NCBI GenBank assembly: GCA_031424915.1
Contig: JANPII010000063.1
Location: 1 to 9,016, forward strand
DNA length: 9,016 bases
Direction: 5' to 3'
Source of the DNA: JANPII01 sp031424915
GTDB taxonomy: Bacteria > Pseudomonadota > Alphaproteobacteria > Rickettsiales > Midichloriaceae
This document shows positions 1-6,141 of this stretch, one piece after another (position 1 is the stretch's first letter; the number at the start of each line of letters is the position of its first letter). Below the pieces are notes generated by a model. It saw only the letters and a list, made by a program, of their open reading frames with translations. It was not told the DNA's origin and did no database searches. The position numbers were made by a program, and so were the translations under genes.

Positions 1-1586
1 CCATAAATGCCAAAAGTAAGAGTGGCATTACAGCCTTGCAGCATTCCATAGTGCAATGCTATGCCTCTGCTGTTAGTGTTCCAGTATTAGATATTTATCC
101 TGAAGTTATTAATGAAGCCTTACATAACATAACAGCAATACCAGAATTGGTGGGTGCCAATAAGCACCATGCTATTGCTCTACTTGAAGGAAATGCGCCA
201 TCTACTAACTTATCTCAGCAAACTCAAATGCAGCTAGAAGAAACTCTGGTTACAGCGCGTAGTAATATTGCCAGCACTATTGATGAAGATATAGACCTGG
301 TAATTGCAAGTGTGCGCTATGAGTTTATTCATAACATTGGTAAGCAAGTGCTGCAGCGCCCACAGATGCTTGAGCAGGTGGGAGATAGGCTAGACCATAT
401 AGTATTGCATCGTTTTTGGTCGATACCTATTTTCCTGCTAATAATGTATTTGACATTCACCATTAGTATATTAGCCGGCGGAGGTTTGCAGCCTATAATA
501 GTAGACTCGGCACAGCCTGTTATAAATAGCTTTCATCAATTATTAGTAAACATTGGTCTACCTCACCTTTTGGTTATATTGCTTGCTGATAATATTGGTG
601 GGGGCGTTGCGCTGGTACTTAGCTTTGTGCCAGTAATTGCCGTATTATATACGATGATGGCGTTGCTGGAAGATTCAGGCTATATGGCACGTGCTGCTTT
701 TATCACCGACCGCCTGTTGAAGATGATAGGGCTGCCAGGTAAAGCCTTGATCCCCTTGATCGTAGGCTTTGGTTGTAATGTACCAGGAATTATGGCAACT
801 CGTATCCTTGACAATCGCCGTGATCGTATTGCTCTTGCCTTAATGATGCCATTTATGTCTTGTAGTGCGCGTCTGTCGGTTTATAGCTTGTTTTGTGCCG
901 CATTCTTTGTGCAATCTGGTTATAATGTGGTCTTTGCTTTATATCTAATTGGTATTGCCGTTGCCCTGTTTACTGGGTTTATATGCCGTGGTACTTTGCT
1001 TGCAGGCGAGCCTACTTATTTTGTTATGGAGCTGCCTAATTATCATATACCTCACTTACGTAACATTTTGTGGCGTACTTACCATAATACTAAGGTGTTT
1101 ATGATACGTGCTGGTAAATTAATTGTGCTGGTTTTTATGATTATTAACGGCCTGAGTGCCATAGGCACAGATGGGCGCTATACACCGGATCCAAGCCAAT
1201 CGGTTCTTGCTAAAACTGCTCAAACTATTACCCCGATTTTTGCTCCCCTTGGTTTGCGCCAGGATAATTGGCCAGCAACTGTTGGTATTGTGAGTGGGAT
1301 TCTTGCAAAAGAAGTAGTAATCGGTACATTGGATGTGCTTTATCGTGCCGAAGATCAACATTCTAAAAATTATGAGCTAACCTCTTCCTTGCAAGAACAC
1401 TTTGATGGGAAAATAGGGGCTTTTGCCTACCTTTTGTTTATCTTGCTCTACTTTCCTTGTGCTTCAACTTTTGCAGTAATTGCCAAGGAGCTAGGGGCAC
1501 GCTGGGCTGTTGTCTCTATGGCATGGTCTACCACTGTGGGTTATATAGTTGCAGTGGCTTTTTATCAAATAGCGCAGCTGTTATAG
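1..1586 (+). CDS. feoB: FeoB ferrous iron transporter, 5' truncated by window edge
   Basis: FeoB is the inner-membrane GTP-dependent Fe(II) importer. The frame is open to the left edge (first full codon at base 3), so the TTG at 36 is not the start; about 527 residues are visible, against roughly 700-770 in full-length FeoB. The missing part holds the P-loop and most of the G domain. The first residues (NAKSKSGIT...) fit the end of the G domain, followed by the helical GDI region to about base 400. The membrane part has the FeoB hallmarks: LEDSGYMARAAF (about 669-704), GFGCNVPG (765-788), PFMSCSARL (849-875), AKEVVIGTL (about 1305-1331), and a C-terminal YFPCASTFAVIAKELG block. The conserved Cys of GFGCNVP and of FMSC are present. 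It ends with TAG, 11 bp before the feoC-like gene. feoA would lie upstream, outside the window. Identification is firm; whether the G domain is intact cannot be seen. Confidence 0.97.
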   Translation, partial: INAKSKSGITALQHSIVQCYASAVSVPVLDIYPEVINEALHNITAIPELVGANKHHAIALLEGNAPSTNLSQQTQMQLEETLVTARSNIASTIDEDIDLVIASVRYEFIHNIGKQVLQRPQMLEQVGDRLDHIVLHRFWSIPIFLLIMYLTFTISILAGGGLQPIIVDSAQPVINSFHQLLVNIGLPHLLVILLADNIGGGVALVLSFVPVIAVLYTMMALLEDSGYMARAAFITDRLLKMIGLPGKALIPLIVGFGCNVPGIMATRILDNRRDRIALALMMPFMSCSARLSVYSLFCAAFFVQSGYNVVFALYLIGIAVALFTGFICRGTLLAGEPTYFVMELPNYHIPHLRNILWRTYHNTKVFMIRAGKLIVLVFMIINGLSAIGTDGRYTPDPSQSVLAKTAQTITPIFAPLGLRQDNWPATVGIVSGILAKEVVIGTLDVLYRAEDQHSKNYELTSSLQEHFDGKIGAFAYLLFILLYFPCASTFAVIAKELGARWAVVSMAWSTTVGYIVAVAFYQIAQLL

Positions 1587-1597
1587 GAGGTCATTTG

Positions 1598-1837
1598 ATG
1601 TTAGTTACGGAAATTAGAGAATATGCCAAGTCCCAAGGTAGCTTCAGCATTGCGCAATTGCAAGCACGTTTTGGGCTTGATCGTGCGCACTTGAAGGACA
1701 TTTTAAGTAGGTGGGTGGCTAGTGGGAAGCTAGAGCAGATAGACTATACAACGCCATGTAAAACAGGCTTATGTGGCGGTGGTTGCCAGAGTTGCCCTAC
1801 TATAGCTTTAGAGCTATATCGGTGGAAAAATAATTGA
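1598..1837 (+). CDS. feoC: FeoC-like winged-helix protein with Cys cluster
   Basis: A 79-aa protein placed directly after feoB, as FeoC usually is. Residues 1-50 form the short winged-helix domain of the FeoC family (MLVTEIREYAKSQGS, then IAQLQARFGLDRAHLKDIL and WVASGKLEQ). A cysteine cluster follows, C-x4-C-x3-C-x2-C (CKTGLCGGGCQSC). In FeoC this kind of cluster can hold an iron-sulfur centre, and the protein is reported to affect FeoB stability or act as a small regulator. The start is ATG 1598, preceded by a strong AGGAGG at 1586-1591 whose first base is the last base of the feoB stop, which points to co-translation with feoB. The frame stays open upstream inside feoB to an earlier ATG at 1457, but that part is a shadow of feoB. 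Its TGA stop touches the first base of a palindromic repeat. Confidence 0.9.
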   Translation: MLVTEIREYAKSQGSFSIAQLQARFGLDRAHLKDILSRWVASGKLEQIDYTTPCKTGLCGGGCQSCPTIALELYRWKNN

Positions 1838-1940
1838 TACCAACTCTCAGCTAAAAGATTACAGCGTCGCTCCTCGCTCATGTAGGTTTTACTACAAATT
1901 GCTCGTCGCTCCTTGTACTGTTTTAGCTGAGAGTTGGTAT
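1837..1940. repeat. MITE-like palindromic element with perfect 20-bp inverted ends
   Basis: The 104-bp element is bounded by perfect 20-bp inverted repeats: ATACCAACTCTCAGCTAAAA at 1837-1856 and its exact complement at 1921-1940. Inside lie two similar direct segments (CGTCGCTCC at 1865-1873 and again at 1904-1912) and a small hairpin, TGTAG (1881-1885) with CTACA (1892-1896). It has no coding capacity. The size, perfect ends and TA next to each end fit a miniature inverted-repeat transposable element or another dispersed palindrome. It starts on the last base of the feoC stop, so it forms the 3' end of the feo transcript and could act as a structured 3' end. There is no U-run, so it is not a standard intrinsic terminator. 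The family is not recognised. Confidence 0.75.
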
Positions 1941-1952
1941 AATTTAAAGAAA

Positions 1953-1992
1953 GGGAGCGTCCCTACAAGAAGGGGAGGGGAGGGACGCTCGC
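1953..1992. repeat. Strong hairpin with G-rich loop
   Basis: GAGCGTCCCT (1955-1964) pairs perfectly with AGGGACGCTC (1981-1990), a 10-bp GC-rich stem. The 16-base loop is a purine tract (ACAAGAAGGGGAGGGG). No T-run follows on the plus strand (GCAGGAAATTATAAC). Read on the minus strand it is followed only by a broken T-rich stretch. It may be a second dispersed palindrome, a 3'-end stabilising structure for the feo mRNA, or a weak terminator. The remaining bases up to 2217 are AT-rich and show no gene or clear promoter that I can defend. Confidence 0.6.
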
Positions 1993-2217
1993 AGGAAATT
2001 ATAACATATAAGTCAAAGGGATGCAAGTACATTTAAACAAAATTTGATTATTATTGTTATGGTCTATAGATGAAGCTAGTTTTAAGAGTTTAGTATAAGC
2101 ATATTATATCTGGTATAAAGTGGCTTATTTGGCGTTAAAGATAAAAAGTATTGTATATATTATTTTAACTATGGTATGTTAACAGATATGAGGCCAATAT
2201 TATAAAATGAGGGGCAA

Positions 2218-2427
2218 ATGTTAGAAAAAGAACTGCGGGCAATAGAAAATGAGCTAAGTGGGTATTTAGAACAGGATACACAAGCTACTACAGAGCTTTT
2301 AGAACAGGATACACAAGCTACTCCGGAGCTTTTAGAAAGAGTGAAGGAGATTCAGAGGCAGCTGAAAGAGGCAGAGGAGTGGGCTTCTATGAAAAGCTCG
2401 GCTGATGAAGAGAGGGTCTTAACATAA
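2218..2427 (+). CDS. Hypothetical 69-aa frame with 11-residue tandem repeat; probable N-terminus of the interrupted gene downstream
   Basis: I do not recognise this protein. It is acidic, Glu/Gln-rich and probably helical. An 11-residue unit occurs twice in tandem (LEQDTQATTEL, LEQDTQATPEL) and a third copy begins (LERVKEIQ). The start at ATG 2218 is supported by GAGGGG at 2209-2214, a good ribosome binding site. The TAA stop at 2425-2427 is in the same frame as the long reading frame that begins at 2443, with only CGT GCT TAT TGT TAC between stop and that GTG. The simplest reading is that this is the first 69 codons of one gene of about 552 codons (2218-3876) broken by a nonsense change. A separate small gene or stop-codon readthrough are alternatives. 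Confidence 0.55.
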   Translation: MLEKELRAIENELSGYLEQDTQATTELLEQDTQATPELLERVKEIQRQLKEAEEWASMKSSADEERVLT

Positions 2428-2442
2428 CGTGCTTATTGTTAC

Positions 2443-3876
2443 GTGTGCCAGCATCGATTCGCTACAGCTTTAGGCCAAGGAGAAGTAGCTTCTGAGGTTA
2501 AGACTGATTATTTGGGTTTAGCAGAAAAAATTAAGAAAAAACCAGACTATAGGGCCCCTAGAGCCAAAAATGACCTGGGCTCTTACTCTTACCAAGTTCT
2601 AGATTATTGTAATAGTTCCATACTAATACCCTTACACATTGGCAATGATGCAATAGATCAACAAAATGAAATAGTGCGCTCCTCAGAGGGAGTAAAGAAA
2701 AAGCCTGGGGCGAAGCTTGGAAGTCTAAAGGACACCAATGATTTTCTTGAGGAGGTGCGCCAGGAAGCTAACAAGGAGACTAAAGGGCAGAATTATGGCA
2801 AGCTGGTGAATGCGTATAATGCGTTGAAAGCACTACGGGAGGTCACAGCCAAGAGCGTTGGTACCGATTTAGCTGCGAGTCTTGTCACAGCACAAGGATT
2901 AGTATTTCAAATCGGCAAATCAACGGTACCTCAATCAACTCTTATCCCAAGCTTATCTAAGAAAGACCAAGCGCGTGTTGATAAGCTTAACGCACGTTTA
3001 GATAAATTGGATCATAATAACGATGTAGGTTTAAATACTAAGCTTGTGAAGGCCTTGGAAGAACTAGGAGAGCAAGTAGCGAGAGTAGAGGATTATTTTA
3101 AATATTATTTTAGAGGTGAGGCAGCTCTCTCCCATTCTCAGATAGAGATGTTGGCAGAAAAGATTACGGCTTATACGGCCACAGTCGTGAATAGTGATAT
3201 GAGCGCTATAGATTTAAGTGAAACGCAGCAGGCAGGGGTTGACAAGCAAAAAATGAATGATCTAATCGCATTAAGTGATTGGCTATATGATGTAGCGCAG
3301 ATTAGAAAAGAGATAAATATCATTAATAATAAGGCGGCTTATACTGCGCAGCTTGAAGCAGCTGAGGGTAAAGATGAAGAGGCGACGCATGCTATAGCTG
3401 TTTTGGAGTGTGAGTTAGAGTGTATTAAGATGACAGATCTTATGGCAGAAATGGCGCTAATGGGCCGACATGATGGGCTGGAATCAGCACGCCAATTCAG
3501 CCGCCTAGGTTATGCCGTGCTTGCCATAGTGAGCGGTGGCACCGCTGCAGGATTAGCAGGCATAACGGCTTTAGCCATACAAACAAATTTGGCTGCCACC
3601 ATTAGCACAGCAATTGCCCAAGACCAGCCAATGCTAGTGGCACAGCATATTGTGCAGATGTGCAATACGGCCTTGCCAGAATTACTAATCGGTATTGCTG
3701 TTGTAGCTGCGCTTGGTGGTGGTGCGTTGTTTATCGGCTCTTTGTTTGATGCCTCTGCTATTTCAGAGAATATAGAAAGCATAGGTAATACTGAAACATT
3801 TCAAAAAGGCCTGAACAGTATAGTTGACAAAGTAGAGCAGTTCCATGGTCAAGCTCAAGCAGATAGGCAATTATAG
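2443..3876 (+). CDS. Hypothetical helical protein with two C-terminal membrane segments (downstream part of a split gene?)
   Basis: Unrecognised, 477 aa if read from GTG 2443. That GTG has no ribosome binding site (upstream is GCTTATTGTTAC), and no nearby in-frame ATG exists, so independent translation is doubtful. The frame continues without a shift from the 69-aa frame at 2218, across a single TAA. Visible parts are a basic, Lys-rich N-terminal stretch (AEKIKKKPDYRAPRAKND), a long charged, probably coiled-coil middle (about residues 90-350), and two Gly/Ala-rich hydrophobic segments at about 356-380 and 410-435. The last 40 residues are hydrophilic. No catalytic motif and no signal peptide are seen. 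The long open frame with sensible composition shows it was coding until recently. The layout of helical body plus hydrophobic hairpin is seen in membrane-associated and secreted effector-type proteins of host-associated bacteria, but that role is speculation. It ends in TAG, 12 bp before a palindromic repeat. Confidence 0.65.
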   Translation: MCQHRFATALGQGEVASEVKTDYLGLAEKIKKKPDYRAPRAKNDLGSYSYQVLDYCNSSILIPLHIGNDAIDQQNEIVRSSEGVKKKPGAKLGSLKDTNDFLEEVRQEANKETKGQNYGKLVNAYNALKALREVTAKSVGTDLAASLVTAQGLVFQIGKSTVPQSTLIPSLSKKDQARVDKLNARLDKLDHNNDVGLNTKLVKALEELGEQVARVEDYFKYYFRGEAALSHSQIEMLAEKITAYTATVVNSDMSAIDLSETQQAGVDKQKMNDLIALSDWLYDVAQIRKEINIINNKAAYTAQLEAAEGKDEEATHAIAVLECELECIKMTDLMAEMALMGRHDGLESARQFSRLGYAVLAIVSGGTAAGLAGITALAIQTNLAATISTAIAQDQPMLVAQHIVQMCNTALPELLIGIAVVAALGGGALFIGSLFDASAISENIESIGNTETFQKGLNSIVDKVEQFHGQAQADRQL

Positions 3877-3881
3877 CGGCT

Positions 3882-3967
3882 ATTACAGCGTCGTTGCGAG
3901 CCCCACAGGGTGCGCGGCAGTCCAGAATACGCTGGATCACCACGCACCTTTGGTGTTTGTGATGACG
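3882..3967. repeat. Dispersed imperfect palindrome, Rickettsiales-type repeat
   Basis: An imperfect inverted repeat whose arms are 3889-3925 (CGTCGTTGCGAG...TCCAG) and 3932-3967 (CTGGATCACCACGCACC...GATGACG) around a 6-base AATACG loop. The match is strongest near the loop (GTGCG.GG...TCCAG against CTGGA...CC.CGCAC). The wording (CGTCxTTGCGAGC..., GCGGCAxTCCAG, CTGGAT..CCACGCACC, GATGACG) resembles the intergenic hairpin repeats I know from Rickettsiales and other bacteria. It begins 5 bp after the stop codon of the long hypothetical frame. Its leading ATTACAGCGTCG (3882-3893) also occurs inside the element at 1837-1940. No T-run follows, so I do not call it a terminator. Confidence 0.7.
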
Positions 3968-4021
3968 ATTTCATGGGCTTTACACCATTCGTCCAATTCA
4001 AACTAGGATTATAAAAGCCGT

Positions 4022-4179
4022 GGCGTCAACTTAAGGATTTTAGCAAAGTGTTTATGACACACGCGGCTTTGCGCGTGGCATACGTAAATAAGCGCGCCCC
4101 GCAAGCCCCATGGCCTTGCGTACACTTTAAACACTTTGCAGCGGAACTAAATAAAGTAGCACCCCTTAAAGTTGACACC
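4022..4179. repeat. Nested palindromic element, about 158 bp, GC-rich core
   Basis: The outer arms are GGCGTCAACTTAAGG (4022-4036) and the near-complement at 4163-4179 (CCCTTAAAGTTGACACC). A second perfect 12-bp pair, GCAAAGTGTTTA (4043-4054) and TAAACACTTTGC (4128-4139), lies within them. The core holds two separate hairpins: CACGCG/CGCGTG (4060-4065, 4072-4077) and CGCAAG/CTTGCG (4100-4105, 4115-4120). The arms can fold the whole block into a branched cruciform or RNA. It is non-coding and richer in GC than its flanks. It may be a MITE or another dispersed repeat; a structured RNA is possible. I do not recognise the family. The rest of the gene-free stretch 3968-4325 shows nothing else beyond the hairpin at 4229-4249. 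Confidence 0.7.
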
Positions 4180-4228
4180 ATTCACTCACAAGTAACATGA
4201 ATACTTCAATAGCATTGTTACCAATACT

Positions 4229-4249
4229 AAAAAGGCCAGGTACGCCTGG
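4229..4249 (-). terminator. Possible intrinsic terminator after rpsI
   Basis: Read on the minus strand, CCAGG-CGTA-CCTGG is followed by CC and TTTTT. The stem is only 5 bp but all GC-rich except one pair, and the T-run is short. It lies about 77 bp past the rpsI stop in the right orientation to end the rplM-rpsI transcript. A chance hairpin cannot be excluded. Confidence 0.45.
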
Positions 4250-4325
4250 TGCAGGCTGAACAGATACGCTTCAAGTGTATAGTTATTTCCTGGTGTAACT
4301 TCCGAAAGGTTGATAATAGCCAATG

Positions 4326-4748
4326 TTAACGTTTAGAGAACTGGAAGCTCTTACGTGCTTTCTTGCGGCCATATTTCTTACGTTCTACTTCTCTGCTATC
4401 GCGAGTGAGGAATTTGCCCTGGCGCAGGGTTTGGTGTAGTTCTGGCACCATTTCATCTAGCGAGCGACTGATACCAAAGCGTATAGCTCCAGCCTGACCA
4501 GATAATCCCCCGCCTTTTACTGTGCATATTACATCGTATTTATTTACTGATTCAGTAGCAGCAAATGGTTGGTTAATTATCATTCGTAACACAGGACGGG
4601 CAAAGTATTGCTCTACGTCACAACCATTTACAGTAATTTTGCCAGCTCCTGGCTTAACCCACACCCGTGCGCTTGCTTCTTTACGACGTCCGGTGGAATA
4701 TATAGCTCCTGCTGTTGCGCTTGCTTTTTTGGTGCTTGGGGTTGCCAT
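4326..4748 (-). CDS. rpsI: 30S ribosomal protein S9
   Basis: A 140-aa S9 that binds 16S rRNA in the head of the small subunit, with its C-terminal tail reaching the P-site tRNA. The family core starts at YSTGRRKEASARVW (17-30). The S9 signature GGGLSGQAGAIRFGISRSL is at 79-97, followed by LTRDSREVERKKYGRKKARK and the invariant basic end SKR. The first 15 residues are an Ala/Ser/Thr/Lys-rich extension of the sort common in alphaproteobacterial S9. The start is ATG 4748 with AGGAG at 4754-4758 (minus strand), placed across the end of rplM. The rplM stop lies 10 bp upstream, the usual rplM-rpsI order, so it is expressed from the rplM promoter. Confidence 0.98.
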   Translation of the reverse strand: MATPSTKKASATAGAIYSTGRRKEASARVWVKPGAGKITVNGCDVEQYFARPVLRMIINQPFAATESVNKYDVICTVKGGGLSGQAGAIRFGISRSLDEMVPELHQTLRQGKFLTRDSREVERKKYGRKKARKSFQFSKR

Positions 4749-4758
4749 CTATGCTCTC

Positions 4759-5244
4759 CTATTCTTTATTGCTATTTTTGCGGTTGCGGGCAGAAAGATC
4801 CAATGGCGTTGGCCCCTGTCCTTGATGTGGATGCTCTGCAGCTGAATAAACGTGCAGATTTTTCTTAAATTGCTGGCGTGCCAGTGGGCTTTCCTTAGGC
4901 AACATCCGTAAGATAGCACGTTTTACAACTCGCTCAGGAAATTTACTTGCTAAAGTTTTAGCTGGGGAAGTTTCTTTAATCCCTCCAGGATAGCCAGTGT
5001 GCCAATAAAAGCGGCCTTGTTCAGCCTTTTTGCCAGTTAATAATATTTTATCTGCATTGACAATCACTACATGGTCCCCGCAATCGATATGGGGAGTGTA
5101 CATAGGTTTGTGTTTGCCACGCAGGATTTTAGCTACTTCTGCTGCTAAGCGCCCAAGCACCATATTTTCTGCATTAATTAAAATCCAACTTTGCTTTACT
5201 TCAGAAGGTTTCGCACTGTAGGTGCCTGCTGTATATGAACTCAT
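4759..5244 (-). CDS. rplM: 50S ribosomal protein L13
   Basis: L13 is an early-assembly 23S rRNA-binding protein of the large subunit. Family landmarks: TYSAKPSEVKQSWILINAE at the N-terminus, GRLAAEVAKILRGKHKP, YTPHIDCGDHVVIVNA, HTGYPGGIKE, PERVVKRAILRMLP and the C-terminal NLHVYSAAEHPHQGQ. The TYSAKPSEV start and the AEHPH...LDL.ARN end are typical of alphaproteobacteria. I place the start at ATG 5244 (161 aa), not at the upstream in-frame ATG 5298. The family begins near this point, and the likely promoter (TTGACA 5305-5300, GATAAT 5283-5278) would put the transcript start near 5271, inside the longer frame. The ribosome binding site is weak (TAGAG). It ends with TAG 10 bp before rpsI. Confidence 0.97.
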   Translation of the reverse strand: MSSYTAGTYSAKPSEVKQSWILINAENMVLGRLAAEVAKILRGKHKPMYTPHIDCGDHVVIVNADKILLTGKKAEQGRFYWHTGYPGGIKETSPAKTLASKFPERVVKRAILRMLPKESPLARQQFKKNLHVYSAAEHPHQGQGPTPLDLSARNRKNSNKE

Positions 5245-5277
5245 TACTCTAGTACCATGATTAAACTCATCGGGGTG

Positions 5278-5305
5278 ATTATCACTAATAAATTCCATTT
5301 GTCAA
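5278..5305 (-). promoter_or_regulatory. Promoter of rplM-rpsI
   Basis: On the minus strand TTGACA (5305-5300) and GATAAT (5283-5278) are separated by 16 bp: a perfect -35 and a 5-of-6 -10 box. The predicted start near 5271 leaves a leader of about 27 nt before ATG 5244. The -35 box lies almost exactly on the -35 box of the divergent rnpB promoter. Confidence 0.75.
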
Positions 5306-5327
5306 TACTAAGATTTTACGTTACTAT
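5299..5327 (+). promoter_or_regulatory. Promoter of rnpB
   Basis: TTGTCA (5299-5304) and TACTAT (5322-5327) are separated by exactly 17 bp. The expected start, about 7 bp further on, is at 5334-5335. This coincides with the first base of the P1 helix of RNase P RNA, so promoter and RNA end support each other. Confidence 0.8.
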
Positions 5328-5334
5328 ACGCAAT

Positions 5335-5714
5335 GTAGATGGCCGAATGGCTGCTGTTGGTTTTAAAGCCAAGAGAGGAAAGTCCGGGCTTTGCGGAACA
5401 ATGATGCTGGGTAACGCCCAGCGGGAGTGATCCTAGGGAAAGTGCCACAGAAAATATACCGCCTTTATGGGGCTTTGGCCCTATAGGGTAAGGGTGAAAA
5501 GGTGAGGTAAGAGCTCACCGGGCCGGCAGTAATGTGGGTCGCATGGTAAACCCCATCAGAAGCAAGACTAGATAGGCATACACAAGCTTTTGCTTATACC
5601 TGTTCCGGGTACGTATGCGGGTAAGTCGCTTGAGCGTAATGGTAACATTATGCCTAGAGAAATAGCCATTGGGCGCCATTGGCGCTTACAGAACCCGGCT
5701 TATAGGCCATCTAT
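5335..5714 (+). ncRNA. rnpB: RNase P RNA, bacterial type A
   Basis: This is the catalytic RNA of RNase P, which with the protein RnpA removes the 5' leaders of pre-tRNAs. The P1 helix closes the molecule: GTAGATGGCC (5335-5344) pairs with GGCCATCTAT (5705-5714). The universal P4 strands are present: GAGGAAAGTCCGGGCT (5375-5390) and ACAGAACCCGGCTTA (5688-5702). Other conserved blocks are CACAGAAAATATACCGCC, GGTAAGGGTGAAAAGG, GGTAAACCCC, and the CCA-binding region GGGTAAGTCGCTTGAGC (about 5619-5635). At 380 nt it has the usual length. It is transcribed divergently from rplM, and its 3' end is 16 bp from the end of the convergent DUF2000 gene. No clear intrinsic terminator is visible in that gap. 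Confidence 0.97.
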
Positions 5715-5730
5715 TTAATACTGATTATAC

Positions 5731-6141
5731 TCACTTGTATAACGAAAATCTTTTGGTGATTTGAGAAACAGTGTCCCATTTTCCTAAAAGCACAGCAGCA
5801 TAGTACACATGCTCATCTTGATTCTTTTTGGCAATATTTTCAATCTGCTCTAAATAGGTGCCGCTGGTCATGCTGTCTACAAAGGCGAGTTGCGTAATAC
5901 CCGCTTCCTTTGCGGCCAAAACCGCTTTCTTGATTTCGTTTGATTTGCCTCGAAGAACAATGTAAGGCATGCCAGATACTTTCCAGTCATTGCCACTTGC
6001 ATCTATATTGGATTGCAAGAAACAAGTGTCCTGGCCAAGTAAAGCTCCGATCGCAAAAGAAGCATGGGCAACGGCATTCATGGCTACACCTACATCAATA
6101 TCTTTATTGACCATGATGACAAGTTTATTTTCAAAAGTCAT
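5731..6141 (-). CDS. DUF2000 family protein (PTH2-like fold)
   Basis: A 136-aa cytoplasmic protein of the DUF2000 family (PF09391), whose fold resembles archaeal-type peptidyl-tRNA hydrolase 2. The biochemical role is not established. Family features: a first strand with a conserved basic/acidic motif (NKLVIMVNKDIDVGVAMNAV), a following helix with AHASFAIGALLG, a central strand PYIVLRGKSNEIKKAV, and FVDSMTSGTYLEQ near the C-terminal third. The length fits the family and nothing is missing. The start is ATG 6141 with GGAGG at 6150-6146 (minus strand). The ATG overlaps the TGA of the upstream AlaX remnant (ATGA), which means translational coupling. It is the last and only intact member of the three-gene operon. 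With YbaK- and AlaX-type neighbours, a function on aminoacyl- or peptidyl-tRNA, or on an amino-acid derivative, is a reasonable guess but not shown. Confidence 0.85.
   Translation of the reverse strand: MTFENKLVIMVNKDIDVGVAMNAVAHASFAIGALLGQDTCFLQSNIDASGNDWKVSGMPYIVLRGKSNEIKKAVLAAKEAGITQLAFVDSMTSGTYLEQIENIAKKNQDEHVYYAAVLLGKWDTVSQITKRFSLYK

Noticed and set aside
1457..1597. Upstream extension of the feoC frame inside feoB
   Set aside because: It is an out-of-frame shadow of feoB coding sequence. ATG 1598 has a strong AGGAGG site and gives the normal FeoC length.
2198..2206. TATTAT/TATAAA just before ATG 2218 as a -10 box
   Set aside because: The transcript would start within the ribosome binding site, no matching -35 box is seen, and such words are common in this AT-rich stretch.
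3882..4179. CRISPR array or tRNA gene in the repeat-rich intergenic region
   Set aside because: The repeats are inverted, not regularly spaced direct repeats, and no T-loop motif or cloverleaf was found.
4190..4325. Short minus-strand translations after rpsI that look protein-like (NLSEVTPGNNYTLEAYLF in one frame, PAPGVPGLFSIGNN in another)
   Set aside because: They lie in two different frames with stops and no start or ribosome binding site, and no family is recognised. A decayed gene fragment is possible but cannot be supported.
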